Shown one piece after another: positions 23,460 to 36,365 of a stretch of 64,000 nt of DNA. The notes beneath the pieces are model-generated. The model saw only the letters and a list, made by a program, of their open reading frames with translations. It was not told the DNA's origin and searched no databases. Position 1 is the stretch's first letter. Each line of letters begins with the position of its first letter. The stretch lies in assembly GCA_002007465.1 (NCBI GenBank), contig LNAC01000768.1:558001-622000 (forward strand), read 5' to 3'. The position numbers were made by a program, and so were the translations under genes. The stretch comes from Ailurus styani (Eukaryota > Chordata > Mammalia > Carnivora > Ailuridae).

Positions 23460-24673
23460 TTCCTGCCAAGAAGCAAAACTATAGGTATATGAGTTTCTCC
23501 TGGAAATTTTGGTGGCAAGGACTATTCTCAGTATTCCCATATCTAGTTTCTTTCTTCCTGGACATGAGGAAAGTATGAGTGCAGAGCAAGAGAAACTATC
23601 TATTCCATTTTCCTTTTGCTGTCTTATAGCTATGGAAGGTTTTGTTTTTGTTTTTGTTTTTTGGTCTTGAATTTATCAGTTACAAGAGTAGCTTATTAAG
23701 TACCATTCCTTAGAGCCTTAAAGATTGTATAAGCAACTATATTCTTATATTAATATTTTCCTAAAATACTGAGAATATTTGCTCTTTTCCAGTCTCGGTT
23801 TTGAATGTCACAGCACTGGAGCCAGAAAAGGTTGCAGACACTTGAGGAAGGGAATCAATTTGACTATTTGAATGGCTCATCACTGAAGGCAGTTATTATC
23901 TGGTTACTATTGGAAAATGGGACACTAGTAGAGCATGGCATGTGATGACAGAATAGTTACTTAAATTTTACTCTGTGGCCATCTGGAATAAAGAGTCAAT
24001 TAAGATAACACTTTGAAAGACCAAATGACAAATATCTCCCGCAATAAAACATATTGATGCAGAAAACGGTGCATAGGCTGTCTCCTTCTCCCTTTATAAG
24101 AAAGACTGAAGTAAGAAAATGGCAAGTGCAAGATTTTAAATTAATGGCTTGAAGCACAGAGAACCGGCCAGTTTCAACCATCCAAAATAAAATCTATTTC
24201 TTGTAATTACAGGGCTGTTTTCACAAAATATCAGATTCATGGTCTAATAATGTGGGTTGCCGAAGTGCCTTCTAAGTTTACTTCACATTCTTGCCAGGGT
24301 TATTATTTTAAATTGGAAAATTCATGGGATAAAGTAGGACTGTGAGAATGGAAATGAGAAACTATGGGTGAATTTGGATAACTGTGAATATAATTGCCTG
24401 ATGGTCTAGTTTGGGCTTATTTAAAAACCATGTATAGTGACTGATCCTAGGCAAGTTATCTCACAAGGGAACACCAACTGACCTCAAGTTGCACCCCAGC
24501 AATTCCAACTGCCATCCCATCTCTCAACACACCCTCAGGGTAAGGCTAAGATGGAAGCCTCACATGCCACAAATATTGTAGCATTATTCTATGTATCAGT
24601 AGAAATCTAGGTAATTGCAGAAATTGCTTTTGTTTATTATAGCCATAAAGAAAAAAAACACACACATATATTT
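23460..24673. other. unique DNA, nothing recognised
   Basis: Contains short T-rich and (GTTTTT)-like runs near 23640. No gene or element is supported. Confidence 0.5.
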
Positions 24674-24688
24674 AAATACAGCCCAAAA

Positions 24689-24903
24689 GGAGCACCTGGG
24701 TGGCTCAGTGGGTTAAGCCTCTGCCTTTGGCTCAGGTCATGATTTCAGGATCCTGGGATTGAACCCCACATCGGGCTCCCTGCTCAGCAGGGAGCCTGCT
24801 TTCCCCTCTCCCTCTGCCTGCTGTTCTGCATACTTGTGATCTCTCTCTCTCTCTCTGTCAAATGAATAAATAAAACCTTTTAAAAATAAATAAATAAATA
24901 AAT
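24689..24903 (+). mobile_element. CAN-type SINE
   Basis: Plus-strand copy with AAATA-type tail. Perfect duplication AAATACAGCCCAAAA at 24674-24688 and about 24904-24918. Confidence 0.95.
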
Positions 24904-24918
24904 AAATACAGCCCAAAA

Positions 24919-26096
24919 TGACTATAGAGGTGTTCCTGACAAAGATTTTGGACTCTAAGAACTAAATTGAGCATCTTCAGATTATTTTGAAGTTTGCTGA
25001 GGTGGGTGACTGAAATGTGGACTCACTGGGGTTACAATACCATATATTCCTTCTATTTTATGATAACAGGAATGCAAAGGATGAATAAAATGAAAGTGTT
25101 CAATTAGATTATCATGTAAGGTCTGCTTCCCTTCATTTTAATTATATCCCACAGAAGAGTCTAAACACTTAATTCAACAAGGTGGTGAGAAATAAACTGG
25201 CGAGAACACCAGCATCCTTAACAAGGCTTGTACTTCCTATACTTGCAGGCTGTGAAAGACACCAGAGGACAGATGGGACCCCAGAGCAGTAAAAGCTATG
25301 AGGCAGCACACGATCACTAGATACTTTAATAATCAGCAGTGCTGATTAGTTACCAGAATGGTTTGATACTGTAAGATTTCTAGTTAATTGGCCATTGGGT
25401 TTCAAAGCACAAAATACACTTTCCAAATCCTATTTGACACACATATATATGATACATATGATTCACTGTATCCTTGTATTCATTGTATCCTTCTTTACCA
25501 CGCATTCACAATACATGACATATATACGGCATATATATACGTGTATATATATCAAATAGGATTTTCATATATATGTATATATACATATATATACATATAT
25601 ATATATGAAATAAATAACTCTAAATTAGTGTATAAGTTCCAAATATAAGCTATATAATAGAGAAAGTAAAAACCCCCTCCCTCAAATAGGAATAGATTAG
25701 TTCTTGGACCAAGAGGATGAAAAGACCTAGGACCCTTCACAAAAGGTTTTATGACAATGCCACAGGACATACTGTGTTTTCTTTCTACCTTTTGCCAAAG
25801 ATACTCAAGACCAGTTCTGAGGATAGAATATATAGGAAAAGAGACATGCTGAGATATTTGTGCAGTTACTGATCACAGGCTCTCAGTCACTATTAACACC
25901 TGGAGGCACACAACTCTGCTATCCTATCATAGGTCAGGGTGAAAGTCTAAGGAGATCATGTGATAAATGGAATGTTGGGCAATTTCCATCTCACAGTGAA
26001 CCCAGTATATCCATTAGGTCATCCTGTGGTTATGTCATCAGTTCCAGAATCATGAAGGCACCAGACATCTCAAAATCCTATCCATGTGGCCCTATT
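24919..26096. other. unique DNA with an alternating TATA/CATA tract
   Basis: Apart from the AT tract at 25438-25612 nothing is recognised. The 79-codon frame at 25860-26099 has no domain I can name. Confidence 0.45.
25500..25612. repeat. alternating TATA/CATA low-complexity tract
   Basis: ATATATACATATATAT-type sequence with self-complementary blocks around 25507-25555 and 25565-25610. It could extrude hairpins. The short frames on both strands across it are low-complexity artefacts. Confidence 0.9.
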
Positions 26097-26108
26097 TAAA
26101 ACAGTTTT

Positions 26109-26308
26109 TTTTTTTAAGATTTTATTTATTTATTTGACACAGAGAGAGAGTTACAAGTAGGTAGAGAGGCAGGCAGAGAGACAGGGAGAGGAGGAAGCAG
26201 GCTCCCTGCTGAGCAGAGAGCCCGATGCGGGCCTCGATCCCAGGACGCTGAGATCATGACCTGAGCCGAAAGCAGAGGCTTTAAACCACTGAGCCACCCA
26301 GGCGCCCT
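26109..26308 (-). mobile_element. CAN-type SINE, young
   Basis: Near-consensus minus-strand copy. Duplication AAAACAGTTTTT at about 26097-26108 and 26308-26320. Confidence 0.95.
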
Positions 26309-26789
26309 AAAACAGTTTTTAAAACAGTTTTGAGATCTAATTTGTATATACATACTGACTGCAGTGGCACTATACTGATGGTACAAAAGTAACAATCTGC
26401 TAGCACTTTAGTACAAATCAAGACAGTGACATCGCTGGTGGGAGTATTCATTGTATCCTTCTCTGCCATGCATTCACAATACACACATACACCAACACTA
26501 AAAAACAACTTTACTTAAGAATGTACGAGTAAAACAGTAAAACAGCATTCATTTTATTAACACCTAACTATCAGACAAAATGAGAAGTATGCAAAAGTTC
26601 TTTGGCTGCAGATCAATGTTTAACAATTGTCCAGAGTAAAAGCACTTGTGTACTTACTTCTTATTTCAGTTAGAAGTTGAACTAGCTTCTTATTTCATAC
26701 AATATCTTCATTGAAAGAGAAATTAAGAAAAAAATTCCATTTACAGCTGCAACTCAAAGAACAAAATAAAAAGAAATATACCTAACCAA

Positions 26790-26998
26790 GGGCACTTGGG
26801 TGGCTCAGTCTGGTTAGGCATCTGACTCTTGGTTTCTCCTCAGGTCATGATCTCATGGGTCATGAGACTATGCCCTGCCTTGGGCTCCAGACTCGGTGGG
26901 GAGTGTGCTTGAAAACTCTCTCTCTCTCTGCCCTGCCACCGCTTGCTCTGTCTCTGTCTCTCTCTCAAATATATTTTAAAAAATCCTTAAAAAAAAAT
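26790..26998 (+). mobile_element. CAN-type SINE inside L1
   Basis: Arctoid-style head GGGCACTTGGGTGGCTCAGT. The near-perfect duplication is AAATATACCTAACCA at the left and AAATAAACCTAACCA at the right. Confidence 0.9.
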
Positions 26999-28289
26999 AA
27001 ATAAACCTAACCAGAGAGGTGAAAAACCTGCACTCTTAAAATGGTAAGACTAATGAAAGAAATGAAGATGACACAAAGAAATGGAAAGACATTCCATGCT
27101 AATGGATTGCAAGAATTAATACCATTAAAATGTCTATGCTAGCCAAAGCAATCTACAGATTCAATGCAATGCCTATCAAAATACTAATAGAATTTTTCAT
27201 AGAATTACAAACCATACTAAAAATTTTCACACAAGACCCCAAATAGCCAAAGCAATCTTGAAAAAGAAGAAAAGTATAACAATCCTAGATTTCAAAATAC
27301 ACTACAAAGCTATGGGAATCAGAACAGAATGGTACTGGCACAAAACAGACACATAGATCAAAGGAATAGAATAGAGAGCCCAGAAATAAAGCTATGCTTA
27401 TATGGTCAGTTAATCTATGACAAAGCAGGCAAGAATATACAATGGGAAAACGACAGTCTCTTCAATAAATGGTCCTGGGAAAACTGGACAGCTAAATGCA
27501 AAACAATGAAACCAGACTACTTTCTAACACCATACACAAAAATAAACTCAAAATGTATTCAGGACCTAAATGTGAGACCTAAAACCATAAAAATCCTAAA
27601 CAAAAACAAAAACAACAACAACAAAACAGGCAGTAATCTGACATTGGCCATGGCAATATTTCTCTAGATATGTCTTCTCGGGCAAGGGAAACAAAAGCAA
27701 AATTAAACTATTGGGACTAAATCAAAATAAAAAGCTTTTGCACAGCAAAGGAAACCATCATCAAAATGAAAAAGCAATCTACCAAATGAGAGAGGATGTT
27801 TGCATCATATATTCAATAAGGGGTTAATATCCAAAGTATATAAAAAACTTATGGGGGAGGACCTGAATAGAAATTTTTCCAAAGAAGATATACAGATGTC
27901 CAACAGACATATGAAAAGACACTCAACATTGCTCATCATCAGGGAAATACAAATCAAAACCAAAAGGAGATATCACCTTATACCTGTCAGAAGGGCTAAA
28001 ATAAAAAAGATAAGAAATAATGAGTGTTGGTGAGGATGTGGAGGAAAAAAAACCTGTATGATTTGGGAAATGTAAATTGGTACAGCCACTGTGGAAAAAA
28101 ATTAAAAACACAATTACTATATGATCTAGTAATTTCACTACTGGGTGTTTATGCAAAGAAAATAAAAACACTAATTCAAAAAGATATATGTACCCCTGTG
28201 TTTATTGCCACATTATTTATAACAGACAAGATATAAAAGCAATCTAAGTGTCCATCAATGATGAATGGATAAGGAAGATGTGGTATACA

Positions 28290-28396
28290 TTCATACACAT
28301 ATATATGTATATATGTATATGTGTGTATATATGTAACATATATGTATGTGTATATATGTAAATGTGTGTATATATATACATATACATATATATATG
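28290..28396. repeat. (TATG/TATA)n tract in L1 3' UTR
   Basis: Alternating purine-pyrimidine low-complexity sequence inside the L1 3' end. Confidence 0.9.
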
Positions 28397-28975
28397 ATGG
28401 AACATTACTCAGCCATAAAAAAGATGAGATCTTGCCATTTGCAACAACATGGGTGAACCTAGATGGTATTATGCTAAGTGAAATAAGTCACAGAAAGAAA
28501 GAAAAACACAGTTTAATTTCTTTCATATGTGCAACTAAAAAAGCAAAACAAATACAGTATAATTTCATTCATATGTGCAACTGAAAAAGCAAAAGCAAAA
28601 CATATGTGCAATTGAAAAAACAAAATAAAAAAAAAACCAAAAAGTAAAACAAACAGAAAACAGAAGCAGACTGATAAATACAGAGAACAAACTAATAGTA
28701 ACCAGAGGGAAGGAGAATGGAGATGGGCAAAATGGGAAAAGGAGAGTAGGACATACAAACTTCTAGCTATGGAATGAATAAGTTATGGAAAAAAAGGGCA
28801 CAACCCAGGGAATATAGTCAATGATACTGCAACAGTGTTCCATGGTGACAGTGACTATACATTTGGTGAGCATAACATCACATACAGAGTTTCTCAATCA
28901 TTATATTCTACACCTGAAACTAATGTGACATTATATATCAACTATACTAAAAAAATTTTTTTTTTAATTTTCACT

Positions 28976-29588
28976 TAAACAAAAGACTGGTAGAAAGGTT
29001 ATAGTGGTAAAGACTTGGGCATTTGGCTGATACATCCTTGAAAATAAATAGTATCTCTTTTCAAAAAAAAAAAGTGAAAGCATTTTTTGCCAATGATAAA
29101 ATTCTAGTTTTCAAGTAGAAAACTGTAATTTTAGAAAGCTTGTATCTCATACCATGAGCTTGACAGTTCCCCAATATTTAAAGACTTTTCAAATAAGATT
29201 TGTCATGGCATTTATGAATGAGATTTTGGATATTGTGTAATAAAATGTGTCAAAATTTGAATGGTCTACATAACACCGTGAATCAATATTTCCAAATGAT
29301 CAATGTTTGATGTTACAAAGTCATGCAGACATAAAAGATCCATTCAAAGTTGCAAATGGGCTGATGTAATAGAGTATGAAATTTATTGATAAGGTTTCAA
29401 ATTCTGCATTACAACTGACCTTTAAGAAACTACCACTTTTCAAGTTTTCTTGTAATATCAAGGAAGAATAACCATAATTACCTGAAATTCTACTAAAGTG
29501 TGCCTCTCATTTCTAACTACATGTCTTTGTAAGACCAAGTACTTTTCATATTATTCTTCACATACTTTAACTTAAAAAACATACAACA
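28976..29588. other. AT-rich unique DNA, nothing recognised
   Basis: No supported feature. Confidence 0.5.
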
Positions 29589-29806
29589 GGGGCACCTGGG
29601 TGGCTCAGCAGATGAAACGTCTGCTTCAGCTCAGGTCATGATCCCAGGGTCCATGAGCATTGAGCTCCCTGGGCTCCCTGCTCAGTGGGGAGTCTGCTTC
29701 TCCCTCTCCATCTGCTGCCACCCCCCGCCCCCAACTGTGCTCTCTCTTGCTCTCTCCCTCTCTCACTCTATCTCAGATGAATAAATAAAATCTTAAAAAA
29801 AAAAAA
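29589..29806 (+). mobile_element. CAN-type SINE
   Basis: Plus-strand copy, C-rich stretch CACCCCCCGCCCCC in the middle, A run at the end. Short duplication ATACAACA on both sides. Confidence 0.9.
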
Positions 29807-30164
29807 TACAACAATTGATTACAGGAATTCAACTTTGTTCTATTAACCCAGACATTAAAGTGGCTTGCACAATTACAAAATAATGACACTTCTCTCACTT
29901 TTTTGAAAATATAGTGATACTTTCATAAATTTATGACAAATTATCCAGTATAAGTTTATTATTGTTATTTTAAAGTGAATCAATAAATACATATTCAACA
30001 AAATTCTCATTGTAATATTCAATGTGGCACATATCTATAGATTTTACCCATATAAACAAAAGCTCTCTGGGGACCTCAATGATTCTCCAGAGCATATCCA
30101 AAAATTTTGAGAACTGTTCAACTAGATAAACTAAGCAAATAAAAAATTCCTGACAAGCATGATG
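29807..30164. other. AT-rich unique DNA, nothing recognised
   Basis: No supported feature. Confidence 0.5.
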
Positions 30165-30859
30165 TGACAATATGGCAGAGTAGGGGTTTCCCAACTTCAA
30201 TCCCCTCACAGACAAATCAGCTAGCCACTATCCATACACAGGATGCCTTTGAGAAACTCTCAGAAACAAGGAATGACACTGAAGCAACCCCTTGGACCAC
30301 AAAAACAGAGAAAAGGAAAACTTCAGTAGAAGGAAAAGAGAAGCAATTTCACCTTGAACACATTTCCCCTCCCCCAGGATGGCACAGCACAGCTCTGAGA
30401 ATATTTCCCTGTGCTTACGGTTTCTACAGTGAGCAAAAATGACCCCAAAGTGGACTTCCAGTTTCCCCAGCATTATAAGATGCTGCCTGTGAGGCTTACA
30501 TAGGTCTTGCCTCACAGGGGTCACTGGAGAATCAGAGGGGCTAGACTACATGAGGTCAGCTAAAGATAGGGAAGGAGGTGGAGCTCACAGTACCCAACAC
30601 GCAGATCTTGGCAGGCCACATTTCTGCTGGCAGCAGTGCCCAAGCAGAGAGCCCATCCAGTGGCTCTCCTCATTTGCAGAGCCAAGCTGTGGCTCTATCT
30701 GGCCAAGAAACATGATTGGCAGTTCTGCCCAGTTTGTGTCCCTAGTGAATGCACTGTTTCAGCTAAAGAGCAAATCCTTATAGCCTGCCTGGACAGGGAA
30801 CCATCAACAATCTTGTGGGAACCTCAGAGGCCCTCCTACAAACCTACATGGGCAGAGAT

Positions 30860-31320
30860 CCAAGCCCCACCAGCCATGGAACATAATCTCTGGCCCCAAC
30901 TCATCAGGGCTCCTGGTCAGTGAGTGACCTCCAGTGAACTTTGGCAGTCTCAGAGAACAGTCCATTATGTCACTCAGCCACAGAGCATAACCTAAAATCA
31001 TACCTGATTGCTGAGCACAGCCTACAGACTGATGTAAGTGGGAAGTCCAGCCAGTGGCTTCACCCAAACACAGAGCATAACCTATAGCCTTACCCAACCC
31101 ACAAAAAGTGACCTTCCCAACAGTAGACTATAGCCTCTAGCCCCACCCAATTGCCAGGAATGGCTGTCAGCCATTCCTGACCAGGTTGCCTGGCCAGTGA
31201 CCTCTCCCAGCAGCTGAGCCCAGCCTGTGGCCCTGACCAACATGGAGGTAACCTACTGCCCCATTTGACACAGAGTATAGCCTGAGAACCCACCTGATCA
31301 TAAAACCCTGCCTTCAGCCC
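30860..31320. repeat. degenerate tandem units in the L1 leader
   Basis: The phrase CACAGAGCATAACCTA recurs (30976, 31070), and looser versions (GAGCACAGCCT, GAGTATAGCCTGAG, GAGCCCAGCCTGTGGC) recur about every 60-80 bases, each followed by a CC-rich ACC(C)A block. This looks like the repeated 5' UTR of an old L1 family. Confidence 0.5.
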
Positions 31321-31592
31321 TACAAATATGGATTCTATCCAGCAACACCATCCAGATAAGAAGCACAGCCTGACTTTCAAGTTTCCACAAATCAAAGACA
31401 AAATTTTGAGGTAGCAAGAGAAAAGACACTTGTCACAAGTGAGTCCACATAGATGATCAGTGGGTTTCTCAACAGAAACCTTGCAGGCCAAAAGAAAGTG
31501 GAATGATATATTCAAAATACTGGGGGAAATCTATCTACCAAGAATACTGAACTAGCAAAGTTGTCCTTCATAAGTAAAAAGGAAATAAATCT

Positions 31593-31816
31593 GGGCACCT
31601 GGGTGGCTCAGTCGGTTAACCATCTGCCTTTGGTTCAGATCATAATCTGAGGGTCCTGGAATCATAATTCTAGGGTCCTGGAATTGAGTCCCATATCAGG
31701 CTCCTTGCTCAGCAGGGAGCCTGTTTCTCCCTTTGCCTGATGCTCTCCCTGCTTGTGCACTCTCTCTCACTCTCTCTCTCTATGATAAATAAATAAAATA
31801 TTTAAAAAAAAAAACA
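31593..31816 (+). mobile_element. CAN-type SINE inside L1, with a short internal duplication
   Basis: Head GGGCACCTGGGTGGCTCAGT. The phrase AGGGTCCTGGAAT occurs twice in a row near 31650-31685, separated by CATAATTCT. Confidence 0.9.
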
Positions 31817-32098
31817 GAGAAATCCCTCTCAAAAAAAAAAAAATACATAGGGAGTTCATCACCACTAACCTGACTTGCAGAAATGCTAAAGGGAATTCCT
31901 CAAGCTGAAATGAAAAGAAATTAAAAAACCATGCATAAACATATGAATATGTAAAACTTCATGATAAAGGTAAATACATCAAGTAAGACGATCTTACATC
32001 AAAGTAAGATCCTCTATTATTGTAATGATGATGCATAAATTACTTTCAACTCTAGTTTAAGAGTTAAAGAACAGATATGTTAAAAATAGCTGTAACTA

Positions 32099-32296
32099 GG
32101 GGCCCCTGGGTGGTTAAGTCAGTTGAGTGACTCTTGATTTCAGCTCAGGTCATGAACTCAGGGTCGTGGGACCAAGCCCTGCATTGGATTTGGCACTCAG
32201 TGCAGAGTCTGCTTGGGATTCTCTCTCGCCCTCTAGCTCTTCCTCTCTCTGCCTTTCTCTCTCTCTCTCAAAATAAAAAAATAAATAAATCTTTAA
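32099..32296 (+). mobile_element. CAN-type SINE inside L1
   Basis: Older head GGGGCCCCTGGGTGGTTAAG. Duplication AAAAATAGCTGTAACTA (left) and AAAAATAGCTATAACTA (right). Confidence 0.9.
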
Positions 32297-33629
32297 AAAA
32301 ATAGCTATAACTACAATAATTTGTTACTAGATTCACAATATAATACCAATATAAATTATAACATCAATAACTTAAAATGTCACTGGAGAAGACATACACA
32401 GTTTCTGTATGTTATTGAAGTAAACTTGTTATCAGCTTAAAATAGGATATTATAAGAGATTTTATATAAACCTCATGTTTACTTCAAAGAAAAACCTGTA
32501 GTAAGATTCACAAAAAATTAAGATAAAGGAATCCAAGCATACCACTTCTTGCCTTTACATCACAAAGGAAGACAGAAAGAAAGGGAGAAAGGAGCAAAAG
32601 ATCTCCCAAAGAGTCAGAAAACCATTAACAAAATGGCAGTAGTAAGTCTTTATCAATAATTGCCTGAAATATAAATGGATTACATTTTTCAAACAAAATT
32701 CATAGACTGGCTGAATAAAAATACAAAATTCCATGATATGCCGCCTCCAAAAGTCTCACTTTAGCTCTAAGGACACATAGGCTGAAAATAAAAGGATGGA
32801 AAAGATATTCCAAGAAAATGTAACCAAAAGAGTCCAGGGGTAGCCATATACCCATATCAGACAATACGAACTTTTAGTTAAAAATGGTCACAAGAGACAA
32901 AAAATGTCATATAATGACAAAGAGGTCAATTTACCAAGACATAATAACTGCAAATATTTAGGCAACCAATATTGGCACACCTACATATGAAAAGCAAATA
33001 CTAAACAAGCTAAGGAGAAATAAAGAACAGTATAGTAGGACTTAATACCTCACTCTCAACAACAGATTTTACCTCATTCTCAACAACAAATTTTCCAGAC
33101 AGAAAATTAATAACAAAAGAGGAGACTTCAAAAACACTACAGAGCAAATGTACCTAACAGATACATAGATACAAAGATATACATATAGATTAGATGTAGC
33201 TATAAATACAGATAGGGATCTGGATATAGATACACAGAACATTCCAACCAACAGTACCAGAATATATTCTCCTCAAACATGCAAAAAACATTCTCCAGGA
33301 TAGATCATATTTTAGGCCATGGAATAAGTCTGAACAAACTAAAGAAGTTAGAGATGGCATCAAGTTTCTTTTCTAATCACAATGGTGTGAACTAGAAATC
33401 AATACCAGAAGGAAAACTTAAAAATTCACAATCATGTAGAAATTGAACAATATACTCCTGAATAAACAATGGATTAGGAAGGAATCAAAATATCCTTCAA
33501 ATCAAAAATATCTTGAAACAAACAAAAATGGAAACACAAAATATCAAAATGAGTGGGATATAGCAAAAGCAGTTCTAATAGGAAGGTTATAGTTATAAAA
33601 ATACCTACATTAAGAAAAAATAAGATCTC

Positions 33630-33820
33630 GGGCACCTGGGTGGCTCAGTCCTTAAGCGTCTGCCTTTGGCTCAGGTCAGATCCCAGGCTCCTAGGATGGA
33701 GCCCAGCATCTGCTCAGCAGGGAGCCTGTTTCTCCCTCTCCCACTCCCCCTGCTTATGTTCCCTCTCTCGCTGTGTCTCTTTCTGTCAAATAAATAAATA
33801 AAATCTTTAAAAAAAGAAAA
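33630..33820 (+). mobile_element. CAN-type SINE inside L1 (arctoid-type subfamily)
   Basis: Head GGGCACCTGGGTGGCTCAGT with the 'CCTGCTTATGTTCCCTCTCT' end seen in the older caniform subfamily. The near-duplication AAGAAAAAATAAGATCTC / AAGAAAAAAAGAAGATCTC is on both sides. Confidence 0.9.
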
Positions 33821-34195
33821 AGAAAAAAAGAAGATCTCAAATAACCTAACATTACATCACAAGAAACTAGAAAAAAGAACAAAGCAAAAAATTAGCAGAA
33901 GGAAGGTTTAAAAAAAATTAGAGCAGAAATAAATGGAACAGAAACTAGGAAAGTAATTGAAAACATCAATGAAACTAGAGTTGGGTTTTTTTTTTTTTTG
34001 AAAAGATAAAATTGACAAACCTTAAGCTGAGTTAACCAAGAAAAATGAGAGAGGACTCAAACACAATCCTAAATAATAAAAGAGACATTATGACTGATAT
34101 CACAGAAATACAAAGGGCCATAAAACACTACCGTAAACAATTATACTCCAATAGACTGTATAACCTAGAAGCAATGGATACATTCTCCTGGCTAA

Positions 34196-34970
34196 GGGGA
34201 CGCCATCATTTCTGAAGACTTTTTTGTTGGCTCACTTTCGTAGATGATCAGAGATGATATGTGCATGTTGCAACGGTATTTTATTCCATCATCTCAAGAA
34301 AAATCACGTGATCTTGGAGGAATAAAAGCCAAGTTTTGTTAACTATCTGAGAACAGAGGAGCACAGTTACTACAGTAAGCCATAGGAATGAAGCAGAGAC
34401 ACTAAGCCATGTTTTATGAGACTTTCCTGGTGATGGTTAATTAATCACAGAGTCCCTAAAACTTAAATAGACAGGCACCCTGTTAAAGTGGTGCTTGACA
34501 TATAGTGGAGGGAAAAAATATAAGCATCATAACTCAATTCACAGTCATGAAAATTCATGGTTTTTTTTTCAGTTTCTAGAACTAAGCTGGTACCCAGATC
34601 TGTAGTCCCTATGGTGGAGACTGTGTCTTTCTGAGGAAAGACCCTGTTTTATAGTCATATTTGTATTCCATGAATCTTTCTTCAAGAGTTCTACACCTTC
34701 CAGGTGACTAAACTTGAAATAGATAAACAGCTATTCTTTTGGGGGTTATTAGAAACTAACACAACATAGAGCTTAAATACGTTGACCCTGAGAGACCCAA
34801 TATGCCACTGAGGTCCAAGAGTGAGAAGGCAGACTTAAAGAACTTAGGGGTTAGATAGCCCAAGCTCATTTAACAGTACTTCCAGTGGTACCATGGATCC
34901 TGATAGTCCCTAGACTCATTAAGTCAGGGGCACTGGGATAGTAAAGGCGAAGCCCAAGTCCCAGTAAATG
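34196..34970. other. unassigned DNA, possibly LTR-retrovirus-like (ERVL) remnant
   Basis: More GC-balanced than the surroundings with no open frame. Its right end runs into a short stretch that matches the edge of an MLT2-like LTR. I cannot name it. Confidence 0.3.
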
Positions 34971-34984
34971 CCCACCCCCATCCT

Positions 34985-35100
34985 ATTTACAGGATCTGTG
35001 TGACCCAGACTAGTTGATACAAAAAATTAACCATCACACGATGCAATAGCAGAGGCACAGGAAGAGGAGAGAAAATATGCAAAATTTCTCTGTAGCCCTA
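34985..35100 (-). mobile_element. fragment resembling the edge of an MLT2-like LTR plus flank
   Basis: ACAAAAAATTAACCATCACA is the antisense of the typical MLT2 start (TGTGATGGTTAATTTT). The following about 55 bases, including GAGAGAAAATATGCAAAATT, are alignable with the bases after the LTR at 42394-42445, so both copies share sequence beyond the LTR edge. Confidence 0.4.
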
Positions 35101-36365
35101 TTCACAGTACCCTCTATTGCTTTGATATTAAACTAAAGGTAATACGGACTCTTCCATGAAAATTCAAAGACAGAAATATCATTGTATCTGTGACACATGA
35201 AAAGACATGATTCCTATATTAGCCCATTTATCTAATTACTCTCTAAAAAAGTCATTTGTGAGGTGGAGAATGACAATCAATTATTACAACCATAAACAGA
35301 TGGTGATGCCAATCAATTATAATTCAGGATCTGTTACCTCTCGAATAAATCGACAAAATCCTGGAGTGCTGCCATTAACTACTAATAATTGAAATCCACA
35401 GCAGTTTACATTTACTAAATGAACACTACCCTTTATTAACTTGCCTCACTCTGTCACAGCATAGTTCAGAGAAATTTTATTTACCCCGTTAGCCATCTTA
35501 GTTTAGGATTTTCCAAAAGAAATCAGGAATTTGGGTATACTGCTTATTTGGCCAAGTGATTCCAGGACTGTGAGACAGCTACAGACAGGGACTGTGTCTA
35601 CGTTTTAATTTCCAGAGCAAAAAAAACTTCATTTAGTCCTTAGCAGACATCCAATAAATGTTCTCATAATGCGACTAAATAAGTGAATTACACAGGAAAG
35701 AGATGGGTTCGCTAACTCAGTGTAAGTTCCCTGTAACTATATCTGTTTGTAAGGGTATTATGCTCTCAAGAAGTAAAGAGGTCCTCAGAAAGAAAGAGAC
35801 TGAAATAATTTCCAGCATTTTGCTTCAATTACACAGAAGAGAAAATTATATAACTGCCTAGATATGTTTCAAGAATTTCCTGAAATTCTAAGGTAGGCCA
35901 CAAACTCTCAATTTATATATGTATATATTAATATGTATGTGCATATTTACATATGGGATATGTACACGTGTGTATATTATGATTTATATGTAATAACTTG
36001 AGTTTTTATATATATAAGATAGTGTGTATATACACATATATACAAGCTAAAAACAAAATTAAAATTTATCTTAAGTAACTCTGTCTTTATGTTTTTCTCC
36101 AATATTCAGTGTTTATAAAGGTTTAATTAGAGATCCTTGATATATATTGTTAGTTATGCTCAAATATACCCTCTTTGTCCACTAGTAAAGAAAAAATTAT
36201 TTATAAAATTGAACAAAATCAGACTTATAGTTTAAATTTTATTATAAAAAGTTAGAGCACCTAAATACGCCACTGCTTTTCTAAAAATTTAGTACTATAC
36301 ATAGCATAACATTTTTATAAAAGCATGATAAAAAGTAAAACAACTGTTCAGAGCATTAAGAAGCC
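35101..36365. other. AT-rich DNA with a probable L2 3' trace at about 35575-35700
   Basis: ACAGACAGGGACTGTGTCTA, then CCTTAGCAGACATCCAATAA and ATGTTCTCATAATG follow the L2 3' order. Alternating TATA-type sequence lies at 35915-36045. Nothing else is recognised. Confidence 0.45.

Larger units (their letters stand above)
26705..28975 (+). mobile_element. L1, 3' half (ORF2 C-terminal part and 3' UTR)
   Basis: ORF2 starts mid-gene near GAAATTAAGAAAAAAATTCC, is split by a SINE at 26790-26998, and continues to a broken C-terminal region. The frame at 27329-27667 carries L1 ORF2 blocks such as [24 protein letters not shown] and KIKSF-like sequence nearby. The 3' UTR with a (TATG)n tract (28290-28395) ends at an A/T run near 28970. 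Several stops and frameshifts make it inactive. Confidence 0.9.
30165..34195 (+). mobile_element. old L1, 5' UTR through the first part of ORF2
   Basis: It begins near CAATATGGCAGAGTAGGGGT, a typical L1 5' start. A GC-richer leader with degenerate repeats lies at about 30600-31320. Then come ORF1-region landmarks (TTTCTCAACAGAAACCTTGC, AGGGAGTTCATCACCACTAA) and ORF2 from about 32640 (endonuclease part: ACATTCTCCAGGATAGATCA near 33290). It stops abruptly near 34195 before the reverse transcriptase core, so the 3' end is missing. SINEs interrupt it at 31593, 32099 and 33630. No frame is intact. The roughly 90-140-codon frames at 30164-31515 on both strands are leader sequence without recognisable domains. 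Confidence 0.85.

Noticed and set aside
25860..26099. 79-codon frame as a possible retroviral pol remnant
   Set aside because: No motif could be matched. The resemblance was only to general composition.
31090..31515. 141-codon minus-strand frame
   Set aside because: Antisense of the repetitive L1 leader. GC-rich leader sequence is prone to chance open frames.
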